The translations under genes and the position numbers were made by a program. Shown in pieces: positions 41,075-49,078 of a stretch of DNA of 64,000 nt. Position 1 is the first letter of the stretch. Every line of letters starts with the position of its first letter. The notes beneath the pieces were generated by a model. That model was not told the DNA's origin and made no database searches. It saw only the letters and a program-made list of their open reading frames with translations. Source of the DNA: Streptomyces pactum (GTDB lineage Bacteria; Actinomycetota; Actinomycetes; Streptomycetales; Streptomycetaceae); NCBI RefSeq assembly GCF_002005225.1, contig NZ_CP019724.1:744001-808000 (forward strand), read 5' to 3'.

Positions 41075-41818
41075 CTACCGTCCGAAGACTTCGAAGGTCA
41101 CCGCCGGCTTCCCGCCGAACCGCTTCCCCGCGGACTCGGCGAAGCCGACGAGGAAGCCGCGCACGTACGTCTCCGGGTCCTCGTCCGTCAGCGCCCCGAT
41201 GTAGGTGCGGTGCTCCAGCAGGGAGCGGACCGCGCGCTCCAGCCCCGGCGTGGCGTCCACGGCGTGCGTGGGCGAGGAGGACCCGGCGACGGCGACCCAG
41301 CGCACGCCGTCCCAGGGTTCGAGGCCCTGCTCGGTCAGCTCCGGGAAGATCCACCGGTTGCCGGCGTCGCCCGCGGCGTCGAGCGTGGCCCGGCCGACGG
41401 CGACGTGGTCCGGGGTGTTCCAGGCGACACCACCCCAGGTGTCCCGGTGGTTGAGGGTGAGGACCAGCTCGGGCCGGTGCCGGCGGATGGCCGCGGCGAT
41501 GTCGCGGCGCAGGGCGGTGCCGTACTCGATGACGCCGTCCCGGTGGTCGAGGAACTCCACCTCGCTCACCCCGACGACGGCCGCGCTCGCCCGCTGCTCG
41601 CGCTCCCGCAGCGGGCCGCACTCGGCGGGCGCCAGTGTGTCGATGCCCGACTCGCCACGGGTCGCGAGGACGTAGGCGACCTCACGTCCCTCGTCGGTCC
41701 AGGCCGCGATCGCCGCCGAGCAGCCGTACTCCAGGTCGTCCGGGTGGGCGACGACGGCCAGGGCGCGCCGCCAGTCGCCGGGCATGGGCTCCAGTCGCGT
41801 GGTCGTCGGCTCCGTCAT
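41075..41818 (-). CDS. PIG-L family deacetylase
   Basis: A 247-residue metal-dependent deacetylase of the PIG-L/MshB/BshB family. The zinc motif is VVAHPDDLEYGCSAAIAAW near residue 22, with a second metal residue His in TPDHVAVGRATLD near 140. These enzymes remove N-acetyl groups from sugars such as GlcNAc-inositol (mycothiol path) or lincosamide-type compounds; a specific substrate is not predictable. The gene is followed after 4 bases by the ECF sigma gene, so it is the first gene of that pair. The start ATG at 41818 lacks a strong site. Confidence 0.9.
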   Translation of the reverse strand: MTEPTTTRLEPMPGDWRRALAVVAHPDDLEYGCSAAIAAWTDEGREVAYVLATRGESGIDTLAPAECGPLREREQRASAAVVGVSEVEFLDHRDGVIEYGTALRRDIAAAIRRHRPELVLTLNHRDTWGGVAWNTPDHVAVGRATLDAAGDAGNRWIFPELTEQGLEPWDGVRWVAVAGSSSPTHAVDATPGLERAVRSLLEHRTYIGALTDEDPETYVRGFLVGFAESAGKRFGGKPAVTFEVFGR

Positions 41819-41858
41819 GTCCGCACACTAACGCGTGCCACTGACATCCCACCCGTTC

Positions 41859-41940
41859 TTCAGGCGCCGCCGTTCAGGCGCCGCCATAGGCGCCGCCATT
41901 CAGGCGCCGCCGTTCGCGCGCCGCCGTTCAGGCCTCGTCG
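41859..41940. repeat. 14-bp tandem repeat at the end of the hydrolase gene
   Basis: Six tandem units of about TTCAGGCGCCGCCG, one shortened to 12 bases, run from the gap into the 3' end of the hydrolase gene. The unit at 41927-41940 supplies its stop codon (TCA at 41928-41930 on the plus strand). Confidence 0.9.
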
Positions 41941-43229
41941 CGGGCGAGCGCGAGCAGCCGGTCCAGGACCCTGGGGCCGCCGGCCCGTACGCCGTCGTGC
42001 TCGAACTCGTCGGTGACCCAGGTGCGAAGGCCTCGGATGGCACGGGCGGTGGTCAGCGCGTGGCCGGTGTCGACGTACATGTCGTCGTGGTAGACGGCCG
42101 CGGCGGCGGGGACCTCGTTGGCGGCGAGGCGGGCCGGGTCGTACAGCGGCGTCCAGTCGGTGCGGGCGGCGAGCAGCTCGGCGGTCTCCCGCAGCGGGCG
42201 CAGCGCCGGGTCGCAGTCGAACATCCAGGGGTGCACCGACTCGCCGGTGAACAGCAGCGGTTCGTCGCCGGCGAGGGCCTTGGCGGCGTCGAAGCGCGGG
42301 AACTCGGCGCGTACCCGCTCGGCCGACCAGTCGGTGGGGCGCGCGTCCTGGCCGTAGATGGCCTCGTGGACGAGGGCGTAGAGGGGGTGGCCGGCGTACG
42401 ACAGCAGACCCTGCGCCTGCTCCTGGAACGCGTCGGACAGCTCGTGTCCCCTCGGGGTGCGGACGAAGGCGTCCTCCAGGAGGAAGTGCAGACGGTGGCT
42501 GCCCTCGCTGCCGCCGAGGAGGATGCCGAGGGACTGGAAGGCCTCCACGGTGAGCCGGTAGCCGTTCGGCAGGACCACGTCGTGGGTGAGCAGGTGGTCG
42601 GCGATGCGCCGGGCGCGCTCGACGTCCTGCGGGTAGCGGGCGTAGTGCGCGACGACCTTGCGCTCGATGCGGGGGAAGGCGGCCCGGTAGACGTCGTCGG
42701 CGTGGGCGTCGAGGGAGGGCAGGCCGCCGGTGATCAGGGCGGTGCTCAGCCCTTCGGGGGCCAGCGACAGGTAGGCGACGGTGCAGAAGCCGCCGAAGCT
42801 CTGGCCGAGGACGGCCCAGGGGGCGCCCCCGGTGACCTGGGGGCGGATCGCCTCGCAGTCCTGGACGATGGCGTCGGCGCGGAAGTGGGTGAGGTAGTCG
42901 GCCTGTGCGGCGGCGCCGCCGCGCAGCGGGAGCGTCTGGCGGTTGGCGGGCGTGGAGGCGCCGGTTCCGCGCTGGTCGAGGAGCAGCACCCGGTAGTCCT
43001 TCAGGGCCCGGCCGAGCCAGGCGGGGCGTCCGATGAAACGGTTCGCCCCGAAGCCCGGGCCGCCCTGGAGGTAGACCAGCCACGGCAGGTTCTGGCCCGT
43101 CCTGTCACTCGCGACGCACTCGCGGGCGTACAGCTCGATCGTCTCCCCGGAGGGGTTCGCGTGGTCGAGGGGCACGGTGAAACGGCGGTCGGTGAGGACG
43201 ACGCCGGGCTGGCGGTAGCTGACGCTCAA
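41928..43229 (-). CDS. Alpha/beta hydrolase, proline iminopeptidase-like (S33)
   Basis: A 433-residue alpha/beta hydrolase. The oxyanion-hole motif is LQGGPGFGANRF near residue 45, nucleophile elbow LGQSFGGF near residue 120 (GxSxGG), and near the C-terminus YVDTGHALTTARA, where the GH includes the catalytic His. The layout is that of prolyl aminopeptidases of family S33, which remove N-terminal proline from peptides. The start appears to be TTG 43229 (LSVSYRQPGVVLTD), since no ATG or GTG is in frame near the conserved N-terminus and CGGGAG lies just upstream. Preceded by a LacI gene on the same strand, with an inverted repeat between them. Confidence 0.86.
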   Translation of the reverse strand: MSVSYRQPGVVLTDRRFTVPLDHANPSGETIELYARECVASDRTGQNLPWLVYLQGGPGFGANRFIGRPAWLGRALKDYRVLLLDQRGTGASTPANRQTLPLRGGAAAQADYLTHFRADAIVQDCEAIRPQVTGGAPWAVLGQSFGGFCTVAYLSLAPEGLSTALITGGLPSLDAHADDVYRAAFPRIERKVVAHYARYPQDVERARRIADHLLTHDVVLPNGYRLTVEAFQSLGILLGGSEGSHRLHFLLEDAFVRTPRGHELSDAFQEQAQGLLSYAGHPLYALVHEAIYGQDARPTDWSAERVRAEFPRFDAAKALAGDEPLLFTGESVHPWMFDCDPALRPLRETAELLAARTDWTPLYDPARLAANEVPAAAAVYHDDMYVDTGHALTTARAIRGLRTWVTDEFEHDGVRAGGPRVLDRLLALARDEA

Positions 43230-43282
43230 CGGGGCTCCCGGGGCGGATGGACCATGCGGACGGATCTTTCGGCCGTGTCCCA

Positions 43283-43338
43283 GTTCAGCACATGGTTCTG
43301 CGGCCACCGACCCCCGGGATGGGAAAATCGTGCTGAAC
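43283..43338. promoter_or_regulatory. Separated inverted repeat between hydrolase and LacI genes
   Basis: GTTCAGCAC at 43283-43291 and its exact complement GTGCTGAAC at 43330-43338 are 38 bases apart. It could be a pair of operator half-sites for the hydrolase promoter or a weak transcript end for the LacI gene. Confidence 0.4.
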
Positions 43339-43344
43339 GACGGG

Positions 43345-44370
43345 TCAGCGGGCGGCGAGGCTGGAGCGGCGCACCACCAGTTCGGGCTGGAGCACGACCC
43401 GCCGGTGCGTGTGGGGCCGGTCCCCGCCCTCCGCCTCCGTCTCCTCCAGGAGCAGTTCGGCGGCCATGGCGCCCATGGTGACGGCCGGCTGGCGCACGGA
43501 CGTGAGCGGGACGGCCGCGGCGGCGGCGAACTCGATGTCGTCGTAGCCGACGATGGCGAGGTCGTCGGGGACCGCGACCCCGGCGGCGTACACGGCCTGG
43601 AGAACGCCGAGGGCGAGCAGGTCGTTGGCGCAGAAGACGGCGGTCGGCCGGTCGGAGAGGCCGAGGAGGCGGGCACCGGCGTCCCGGCCCGCGGCGACGT
43701 CGAGCCGCTCGGTGGGCAGTTCGCGCAGCGCGCCGGGACCGAGTCCGGCCTCGTCGAGCACCCGCAGGGCGCCGGTGCGGCGGTCGCGCACCTGGTGGAG
43801 AGCGGGCGGGCCGCTGACGTAGGCGATGGAGCGGTGTCCGGCGTCCACGAGGTGGCGTACCGCCAGGGCGCCGCCCGCGACGTCGTCGACGGAGACGGAG
43901 CACTCGGTGGTGCCCTCGGCGACACGGTCGACCAGCACGAAGGGGATGCTGTGCCGCCGGAAGCCCTCGATGTTGCGGCCGGTCGCGTCGGCCGGGGTCA
44001 GCAGTACACCGCGGACCCGCTGCTCGGCGAAGAGCGAGAGGTACTCGGCCTCCTCGGCCGGGTTCTGGGCGCTGTTGCAGACCATCACCCCGAGCCCGGC
44101 GTCGCGCGCGGCCCGCTCGGCGCCGCGCGCGACGTCGACGAAGAAGGGGTTACCCATGTCCAGTACGAGCAGCCCCATGATGCGGCTGCGGCCCGCGCGC
44201 AGTTGGCGCGCGGACTCGCTGCGGACGTAGCCGAGCCGGTCGATCTCGGCCAGTACGCGCGCGCGTGTCTCGGTCGCCACGGTGTCGGGGCGGTTGATGA
44301 CGTTGGAGACCGTGCCCACGGATACTCCGGCGGCGCGGGCGACGTCCTTGATACCCACGGAATGGGCCAT
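43345..44370 (-). CDS. LacI-family transcriptional regulator
   Basis: A 341-residue LacI repressor. The N-terminal helix-turn-helix is IKDVARAAGVSVGTVSNVINRP and the hinge ARQLRAGRSRIMGLLV; the periplasmic-binding-type effector domain fills the rest (NPFFVDVARGAERAARDAG, FVLVDRVAEG, FCANDLLALGVLQAV, VPDDLAIVGYDDIEFA). The effector is probably a sugar or related compound. It diverges from the lutABC genes across a 244-base gap, which suggests it may control lactate use or a sugar path that ends in lactate. ATG 44370 has GGAGG about 14 bases upstream. Confidence 0.92.
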   Translation of the reverse strand: MAHSVGIKDVARAAGVSVGTVSNVINRPDTVATETRARVLAEIDRLGYVRSESARQLRAGRSRIMGLLVLDMGNPFFVDVARGAERAARDAGLGVMVCNSAQNPAEEAEYLSLFAEQRVRGVLLTPADATGRNIEGFRRHSIPFVLVDRVAEGTTECSVSVDDVAGGALAVRHLVDAGHRSIAYVSGPPALHQVRDRRTGALRVLDEAGLGPGALRELPTERLDVAAGRDAGARLLGLSDRPTAVFCANDLLALGVLQAVYAAGVAVPDDLAIVGYDDIEFAAAAAVPLTSVRQPAVTMGAMAAELLLEETEAEGGDRPHTHRRVVLQPELVVRRSSLAAR

Positions 44371-44614
44371 CGGGCAGGGACCTCCAGGGTCGGGCTGGGG
44401 AACGCATCAGGGACGCGGGGCGGCCGGGAGCACTTCACATTACCCGCGCCGCCGCACAAAGGTCCCCGTCAGGCGGGCAGGCGGAAGCCGGCGAGTGGCC
44501 CCGGCCCGACCCGCCGACCGGTGAACGGGGTCTCCCCCGGCCCCGTCATGCCGACTACCCTGCGGTTCATCCGATGATCACGACGTTCGAGCCGACCGAT
44601 CACGAGGAGCCGCG

Positions 44615-45370
44615 ATGCGTGTCGCCCTGTTCCTGACCTGTGTCAACGACACGCTGTATCCGGACACCGGCCGTGCCGTGGTGAAGCTGCTGACCAGACT
44701 GGGCGTCGAGATCGACTTCCCGATGGCCCAGACCTGCTGCGGGCAGGCGCACTACAACACCGGGTACCGGCACGAGGCGGAGCCGCTGGCCCGGCACTTC
44801 TCGGACGTCTTCCAGGACTACGAGGCGATCGTGACGCCGTCGGGTTCCTGCGGGGCGATGGTGCGGGAGCTGTATCCGCGGATGGGCGAGCGGGCGCGGG
44901 CGGAGGGGCGCGGGGACACGCTCGCGGCCACGCTGGCGCCGGTGGTGCCGAAGACGTACGAGCTGACGCGGTTCCTGGTGGACGTGCTGGGGGTCACGGA
45001 CGTGGGGGCGTACTACCCGCACACGGTGACGTACCACCCGACCTGCCACGGGCTGCGGAGCCTCGGCCTCGGCGACCGGCCCCGACGGCTGCTGGAGGCG
45101 GTGAAGGGGCTGGAGCTGGTCGAGCTGCCCGGCGCCGAGGAGTGCTGCGGCTTCGGCGGCACCTTCGCCGTGAAGAACCCCGACGTGTCGGCGGCGATGG
45201 GCGCGGACAAGGTCCGCCACGCCGAGTCCACCGGCGCCGAGGTGCTGTGCGCGGCCGACAACTCCTGCCTGATGCACATCGGCGGGACCATGACGCGGCT
45301 GCGGACGGGCATGCGGCCGGTGCACATCGCGGAGATCCTGGCCGGCACGGAGGAGGCGGTGACCGTATGA
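44615..45370 (+). CDS. lutA: LutA, L-lactate oxidation Fe-S subunit
   Basis: A 251-residue protein with two cysteine-rich CCG domains: the first includes TCCGQAHYNTGYR near residue 45, the second EECCGFGGTFAVKNPDVS near residue 180. This is LutA (YvfV), one of three subunits (LutABC) that oxidise L-lactate to pyruvate with electrons passed to the membrane. ATG follows GAGGAG. It overlaps lutB by 4 bases. The divergent LacI gene is the candidate regulator. Confidence 0.93.
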   Translation: MRVALFLTCVNDTLYPDTGRAVVKLLTRLGVEIDFPMAQTCCGQAHYNTGYRHEAEPLARHFSDVFQDYEAIVTPSGSCGAMVRELYPRMGERARAEGRGDTLAATLAPVVPKTYELTRFLVDVLGVTDVGAYYPHTVTYHPTCHGLRSLGLGDRPRRLLEAVKGLELVELPGAEECCGFGGTFAVKNPDVSAAMGADKVRHAESTGAEVLCAADNSCLMHIGGTMTRLRTGMRPVHIAEILAGTEEAVTV

Positions 45371-46845
45371 GCGGGATGTTCGTGGGAATGCCGGCCTTTC
45401 CGGAGGCCGCGCGCACCGCCGTGCGCGATTCGACGCTGCGCGGCAATCTGCGCCACGCCACGCACACCATCCGCGACAAGCGGGCCCGCGCGGTGGCGGA
45501 GCTGGACGACTGGGCGGCGCTGCGCGAGGCCGGGAAACAGGTCAAGGACCACACGCTGCGTCATCTGGACCGGTATCTGGTGCAGGTGGAGGAGGCGGTC
45601 ACGGCGGCCGGCGGGACGGTGCACTGGGCCGCCGACGCCGAAGAGGCCAACCGGATCGTCGCGGACCTGGTGAAGGCGACAGGCGAGTCCGAGGTCGTCA
45701 AGGTCAAGTCGATGGCGACGCAGGAAACCGGTCTCAACGAGGCGCTGGAGGCGGAGGGCATCCGCGCCTACGAGACCGATCTCGCCGAGCTGATCGTGCA
45801 GTTGGGCAAGGACCGGCCCTCGCACATCCTGGTCCCGGCGATCCACCGCAACCGCGGCGAGATCCGGGACATCTTCCGCTCCGAGATGGGCGAGTGGGGC
45901 CGCCCGGCACCCGAGAACCTGACCGACACGCCCGCCGAACTCGCCGAGGCGGCCCGGCTGCACCTGCGGGAGAAGTTCCTGCGCGCCAAGGTCGGCATCT
46001 CCGGCGCCAACTTCATGGTCGCCGAGACCGGCACCCTCGTCGTCGTGGAGTCCGAGGGCAACGGCCGGATGTGCCTGACCCTGCCCGAGACCCTGATCTC
46101 CGTCGTCGGCATCGAGAAGATCGTGCCGACCTGGCAGGACCTGGAGGTCTTCCTGCAGACCCTCCCCCGCTCCTCGACGGCCGAGCGCATGAACCCGTAC
46201 ACGTCCATGTGGACCGGCACCACCGACGAGGACGGCCCCCGCACCTTCCACCTGGTCCTGCTGGACAACGGCCGCACCGACACCCTCGCCGACGAGGTCG
46301 GCCGCCAGGCGCTGCGCTGCATCCGCTGCTCGGCGTGCCTGAACGTCTGCCCCGTCTACGAGCGGGCGGGCGGACACGCCTACGGTTCGGTCTACCCGGG
46401 CCCGATCGGCGCCATCCTCAGCCCTCAACTCCGGGGCACGGGCAGCGAGATCGACGCCTCCCTGCCGTACGCGTCCTCGCTGTGCGGTGCCTGCTACGAG
46501 GTGTGCCCCGTCGCCATCGACATCCCCGAGGTGCTGGTGCACCTGCGGGAGCGGGTGGTCCAGGGCGGGCCTGCCGTCCGGCAGGGCAACAAGGTCGTCC
46601 TGAAACCGGCGAAGGGGCATGCCGCCGAGCGGGCGGCGATGCGGGCGGCACAGTGGGCGTTCACGCACCCCGGCGCGCTGCGGACCGGCCAGCGGCTGGC
46701 GTCGCGCACCCGCCGCCTCCATCCGCGCACCCTTCCGGGACCGGGCCGCGCGTGGAGCGGCAGCCGGGACCTCCCGGAGGTGCCCGCTGAACCGTTCCGG
46801 GACTGGTGGCAACGCACGCACGGTGGCAAGGACGGGGCGAAATGA
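45367..46845 (+). CDS. lutB: LutB, L-lactate oxidation Fe-S subunit
   Basis: A 492-residue protein of the LutB (YvfW) family. The N-terminal LUD domain has VKVKSMATQETGLNEALE and NFMVAETGTLVVVESEGNGR; the C-terminal part has two 4Fe-4S clusters, CIRCSACLNVCPVY near residue 318 and CGACYEVCPVAI near 378, followed by a DUF3390-like tail. It forms the central subunit of lactate oxidation. ATGA overlaps at both ends (lutA and lutC) show one operon with translational coupling. Confidence 0.95.
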   Translation: MSGMFVGMPAFPEAARTAVRDSTLRGNLRHATHTIRDKRARAVAELDDWAALREAGKQVKDHTLRHLDRYLVQVEEAVTAAGGTVHWAADAEEANRIVADLVKATGESEVVKVKSMATQETGLNEALEAEGIRAYETDLAELIVQLGKDRPSHILVPAIHRNRGEIRDIFRSEMGEWGRPAPENLTDTPAELAEAARLHLREKFLRAKVGISGANFMVAETGTLVVVESEGNGRMCLTLPETLISVVGIEKIVPTWQDLEVFLQTLPRSSTAERMNPYTSMWTGTTDEDGPRTFHLVLLDNGRTDTLADEVGRQALRCIRCSACLNVCPVYERAGGHAYGSVYPGPIGAILSPQLRGTGSEIDASLPYASSLCGACYEVCPVAIDIPEVLVHLRERVVQGGPAVRQGNKVVLKPAKGHAAERAAMRAAQWAFTHPGALRTGQRLASRTRRLHPRTLPGPGRAWSGSRDLPEVPAEPFRDWWQRTHGGKDGAK

Positions 46846-47486
46846 GCAGCAGGGAGCGCATCCTGGGGCGGGTGCGCCGCGCCCTCGCGGACGTGCCGGA
46901 CGACGACCCGCCGTACGAGCGGGCCGTCACGCGGGGCTATGCGCGCGAGCACGGCCGGCGGACCGTCGCGGAGACGGTGGAGCTGCTCGCCGAGAACCTG
47001 GCGGACTACCGGGCGACCGTGCACCGGTGCGCGGACGGGCAGTTGCCCGACCTGCTGATGCGGCTCCTGGCCGCTCGCGGCTCGCGGAGCGTGGTGGTGC
47101 CGCCGGGGTTGCCGCCCGGCTGGCTGGCGGCCGTCGACGCGACCCGGGTCCACGACCGCGCGGAGAGCACTGCGCACGAACTCGACCGGGTCGACAGCGT
47201 GGTCACGGGCTGCGCCGTCGCCGTCGCCGAGACGGGGACGATCGTCCTGGACGGCTCCCCCGACCAGGGCCGACGCCGCATCACCCTCGTCCCCGACCAC
47301 CACGTCTGCGTCGTACGGGTGCCGGACCAGGTGGTCTCGTCCGTGCCCCAGGCCCTCGAACGGCTCGATCCGTCGCGCCCGTCGACCTGGATCTCCGGTC
47401 CCTCCGCGACGAGTGACATCGAGCTGGACCGGGTCGAGGGGGTGCACGGTCCGCGCACGCTGGAGGTGGTGCTGGTGGAGGACTGA
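46842..47486 (+). CDS. lutC: LutC, L-lactate oxidation subunit
   Basis: A 214-residue LUD-domain protein (LutC/YvfY). Typical text: GCAVAVAETGTIVLDGSPDQGRR and the closing block WISGPSATSDIELDRVEGVHGPRTLEVVLV. It completes the lutABC complex and has no cysteine cluster of its own. It overlaps lutB by 4 bases. The convergent DUF6461-like gene starts its stop codon 9 bases downstream, so the transcripts meet head-on. Confidence 0.94.
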   Translation: MSSRERILGRVRRALADVPDDDPPYERAVTRGYAREHGRRTVAETVELLAENLADYRATVHRCADGQLPDLLMRLLAARGSRSVVVPPGLPPGWLAAVDATRVHDRAESTAHELDRVDSVVTGCAVAVAETGTIVLDGSPDQGRRRITLVPDHHVCVVRVPDQVVSSVPQALERLDPSRPSTWISGPSATSDIELDRVEGVHGPRTLEVVLVED

Positions 47487-47495
47487 GCGAAGAGG

Positions 47496-48152
47496 TCAGT
47501 CGGCGTCTTCCAGGACCACCGAGTCGAGAGTGCCCTCCACGATCCGGTGCCGGGGCAGCGCGAGCCCGAAGACCTGCCCGAGGATGTCGAGTGCGGTGCG
47601 CCGCACGAGCCGACGGTCGGCGTCCTCGTCGGGAAGTCCGACGGCAGTCAGCAGCGGTTCGACGCGGCGCACCCACTCGGGTTTTCCGTCGACGCCGGCG
47701 TAGCCCCATGAGCGGTCCAGGTGCAGGTTGAAGCCGCATGCGAACTCCCCGTCGTGGAAGTACGCGAAGTGCGGCGGCACGGGTTTGCCGTTCTCCTCCT
47801 CGTACTCCAGGTGGAAGACGTGGGCTCCGCCGTGCGAGACCGCCGCCTGGTTCACCATCTCGCCCATCCAGCCGCCGTAGCAGACCGCGAACGACCAGTC
47901 GCCGTCCCGTCCGTAGCGCAGGGCGAGCCCGTCCCAGACGTCGCCGTAGAGGTCGTCCAGCAGGTCATTGACCTGGCGTCCGGTCAGCTCGCCGATGTGG
48001 CGCGCCGTGTACTTCGCGTCGAAGGCGCTCTCGGCGATCCGCGACACCAGTTCCTCGGGGGCCAGTTCGCGGGACGCGTGCACACTGTGGCCGCTGAAGT
48101 CGACGCACTTGGATTCGGCGAGCCACGTTATTCCGTCGGTCATGGCGATCAT
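47496..48152 (-). CDS. DUF6461-like hypothetical protein
   Basis: A 218-residue protein starting MIAMTDGITWLAESKCVDFSG. Blocks such as WSFAVCYGGWMGEMVNQAAVSHGGAHVFHLEYE and FAYFHDGEFACGFNL resemble what I know as DUF6461, a Streptomyces immunity- or regulation-related family of uncertain role; I am only moderately sure. Start either ATG 48152 or ATG 48143; neither has a ribosome site. No partner gene is close on the same strand. Confidence 0.6.
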   Translation of the reverse strand: MIAMTDGITWLAESKCVDFSGHSVHASRELAPEELVSRIAESAFDAKYTARHIGELTGRQVNDLLDDLYGDVWDGLALRYGRDGDWSFAVCYGGWMGEMVNQAAVSHGGAHVFHLEYEEENGKPVPPHFAYFHDGEFACGFNLHLDRSWGYAGVDGKPEWVRRVEPLLTAVGLPDEDADRRLVRRTALDILGQVFGLALPRHRIVEGTLDSVVLEDAD

Positions 48153-48289
48153 CGTGACGCATGCCGGGGCGGGGTGTCACTGAGTACACCCCCCGATACG
48201 GGTCCTGCGCCCAGTGTGGCCCGGCCCCCGGCTCCGTAGCGTCGTCGGCGAGGCACCGCACAGGGCGTGCCGCACGGAAGGTGATGACG

Positions 48290-49075
48290 ATGTTTCGCAC
48301 CGGCGCACGAGGCGACCACGACCCGGGCCCCGCCCCCGAGGCGCTCCGCCTCGTCAAGGTGACCAGGACCTACGGCACCGCGGAGAACGCCGTGACCGCG
48401 CTGGACGGGGTGACGCTGAGCCTGGGGCGCGGCACGTTCACCGCGGTGATGGGTCCATCGGGCTCCGGCAAGTCCACGCTGCTGCAGTGTGCGGCGGGTC
48501 TGGACCGGCCGGACAGCGGCATCGTGTGCGTGGACGGCACCGAGCTGACGGGGGGCGGCGAGGCGGAGCTGACGAAGTTCCGGCGCGGCCGGGTCGGTTT
48601 CGTGTTCCAGCAGTACAACCTGCTGGACACGCTCACGGTGGCGCAGAACACGGTGCTGCCGCTCAAGCTGGCCGGCCGCCGCGTCGACCGGAGGCGGGCC
48701 CGGGAGGTGCTGGCCTCCGTCGGTCTCGGGGACCGGCTCGGTCACCGGCCCGACCAGCTCTCCGGCGGTCAGCGGCAGCGGGTGGCGATCGCCCGTGCCC
48801 TGGTGACCGAACCCCGGGTGATCTTCGCGGACGAGCCGACGGGCGCACTGGACACGCGCAGCGCGCGGCAGGTGATGCTGCTGCTGCGGGAGGCGGTGCG
48901 GGTGCACGGCCGGACCGTGGTGATGGTGACGCACGACCCGGTGGCCGCCTCCTACGCCGACTCGGTCGTCTTCCTCGCCGACGGCCGGCTCGCCGGACGG
49001 ATGGACGCCCCGACGCCGGACGCGGTCGCGGAGCGGCTGGCGCACCTGGGCGACGACGTGCCGACGGGGGTGTGA
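48290..49075 (+). CDS. ABC transporter ATP-binding protein (MacB/LolD-like)
   Basis: A 261-residue ATPase. Walker A is GPSGSGKST near residue 53, the signature LSGGQRQRVAIARAL near 155, Walker B VIFADEPTGALD near 175 and the switch His in VTHDP near 210. RRGRVGFVFQQYNLLDTLTV is typical of the MacB/lipoprotein exporter group. ATG 48290 has GAAGG nine bases upstream; an ATG two codons earlier lies too close to it. It pairs with the FtsX-like permease that starts 3 bases after its stop. Confidence 0.93.
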   Translation: MFRTGARGDHDPGPAPEALRLVKVTRTYGTAENAVTALDGVTLSLGRGTFTAVMGPSGSGKSTLLQCAAGLDRPDSGIVCVDGTELTGGGEAELTKFRRGRVGFVFQQYNLLDTLTVAQNTVLPLKLAGRRVDRRRAREVLASVGLGDRLGHRPDQLSGGQRQRVAIARALVTEPRVIFADEPTGALDTRSARQVMLLLREAVRVHGRTVVMVTHDPVAASYADSVVFLADGRLAGRMDAPTPDAVAERLAHLGDDVPTGV

Positions 49076-49078
49076 ACG

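Noticed and set aside
40910..42016. Plus-strand frames across the deacetylase and sigma genes
   Set aside because: No motif or start signal; they mirror the minus-strand genes.
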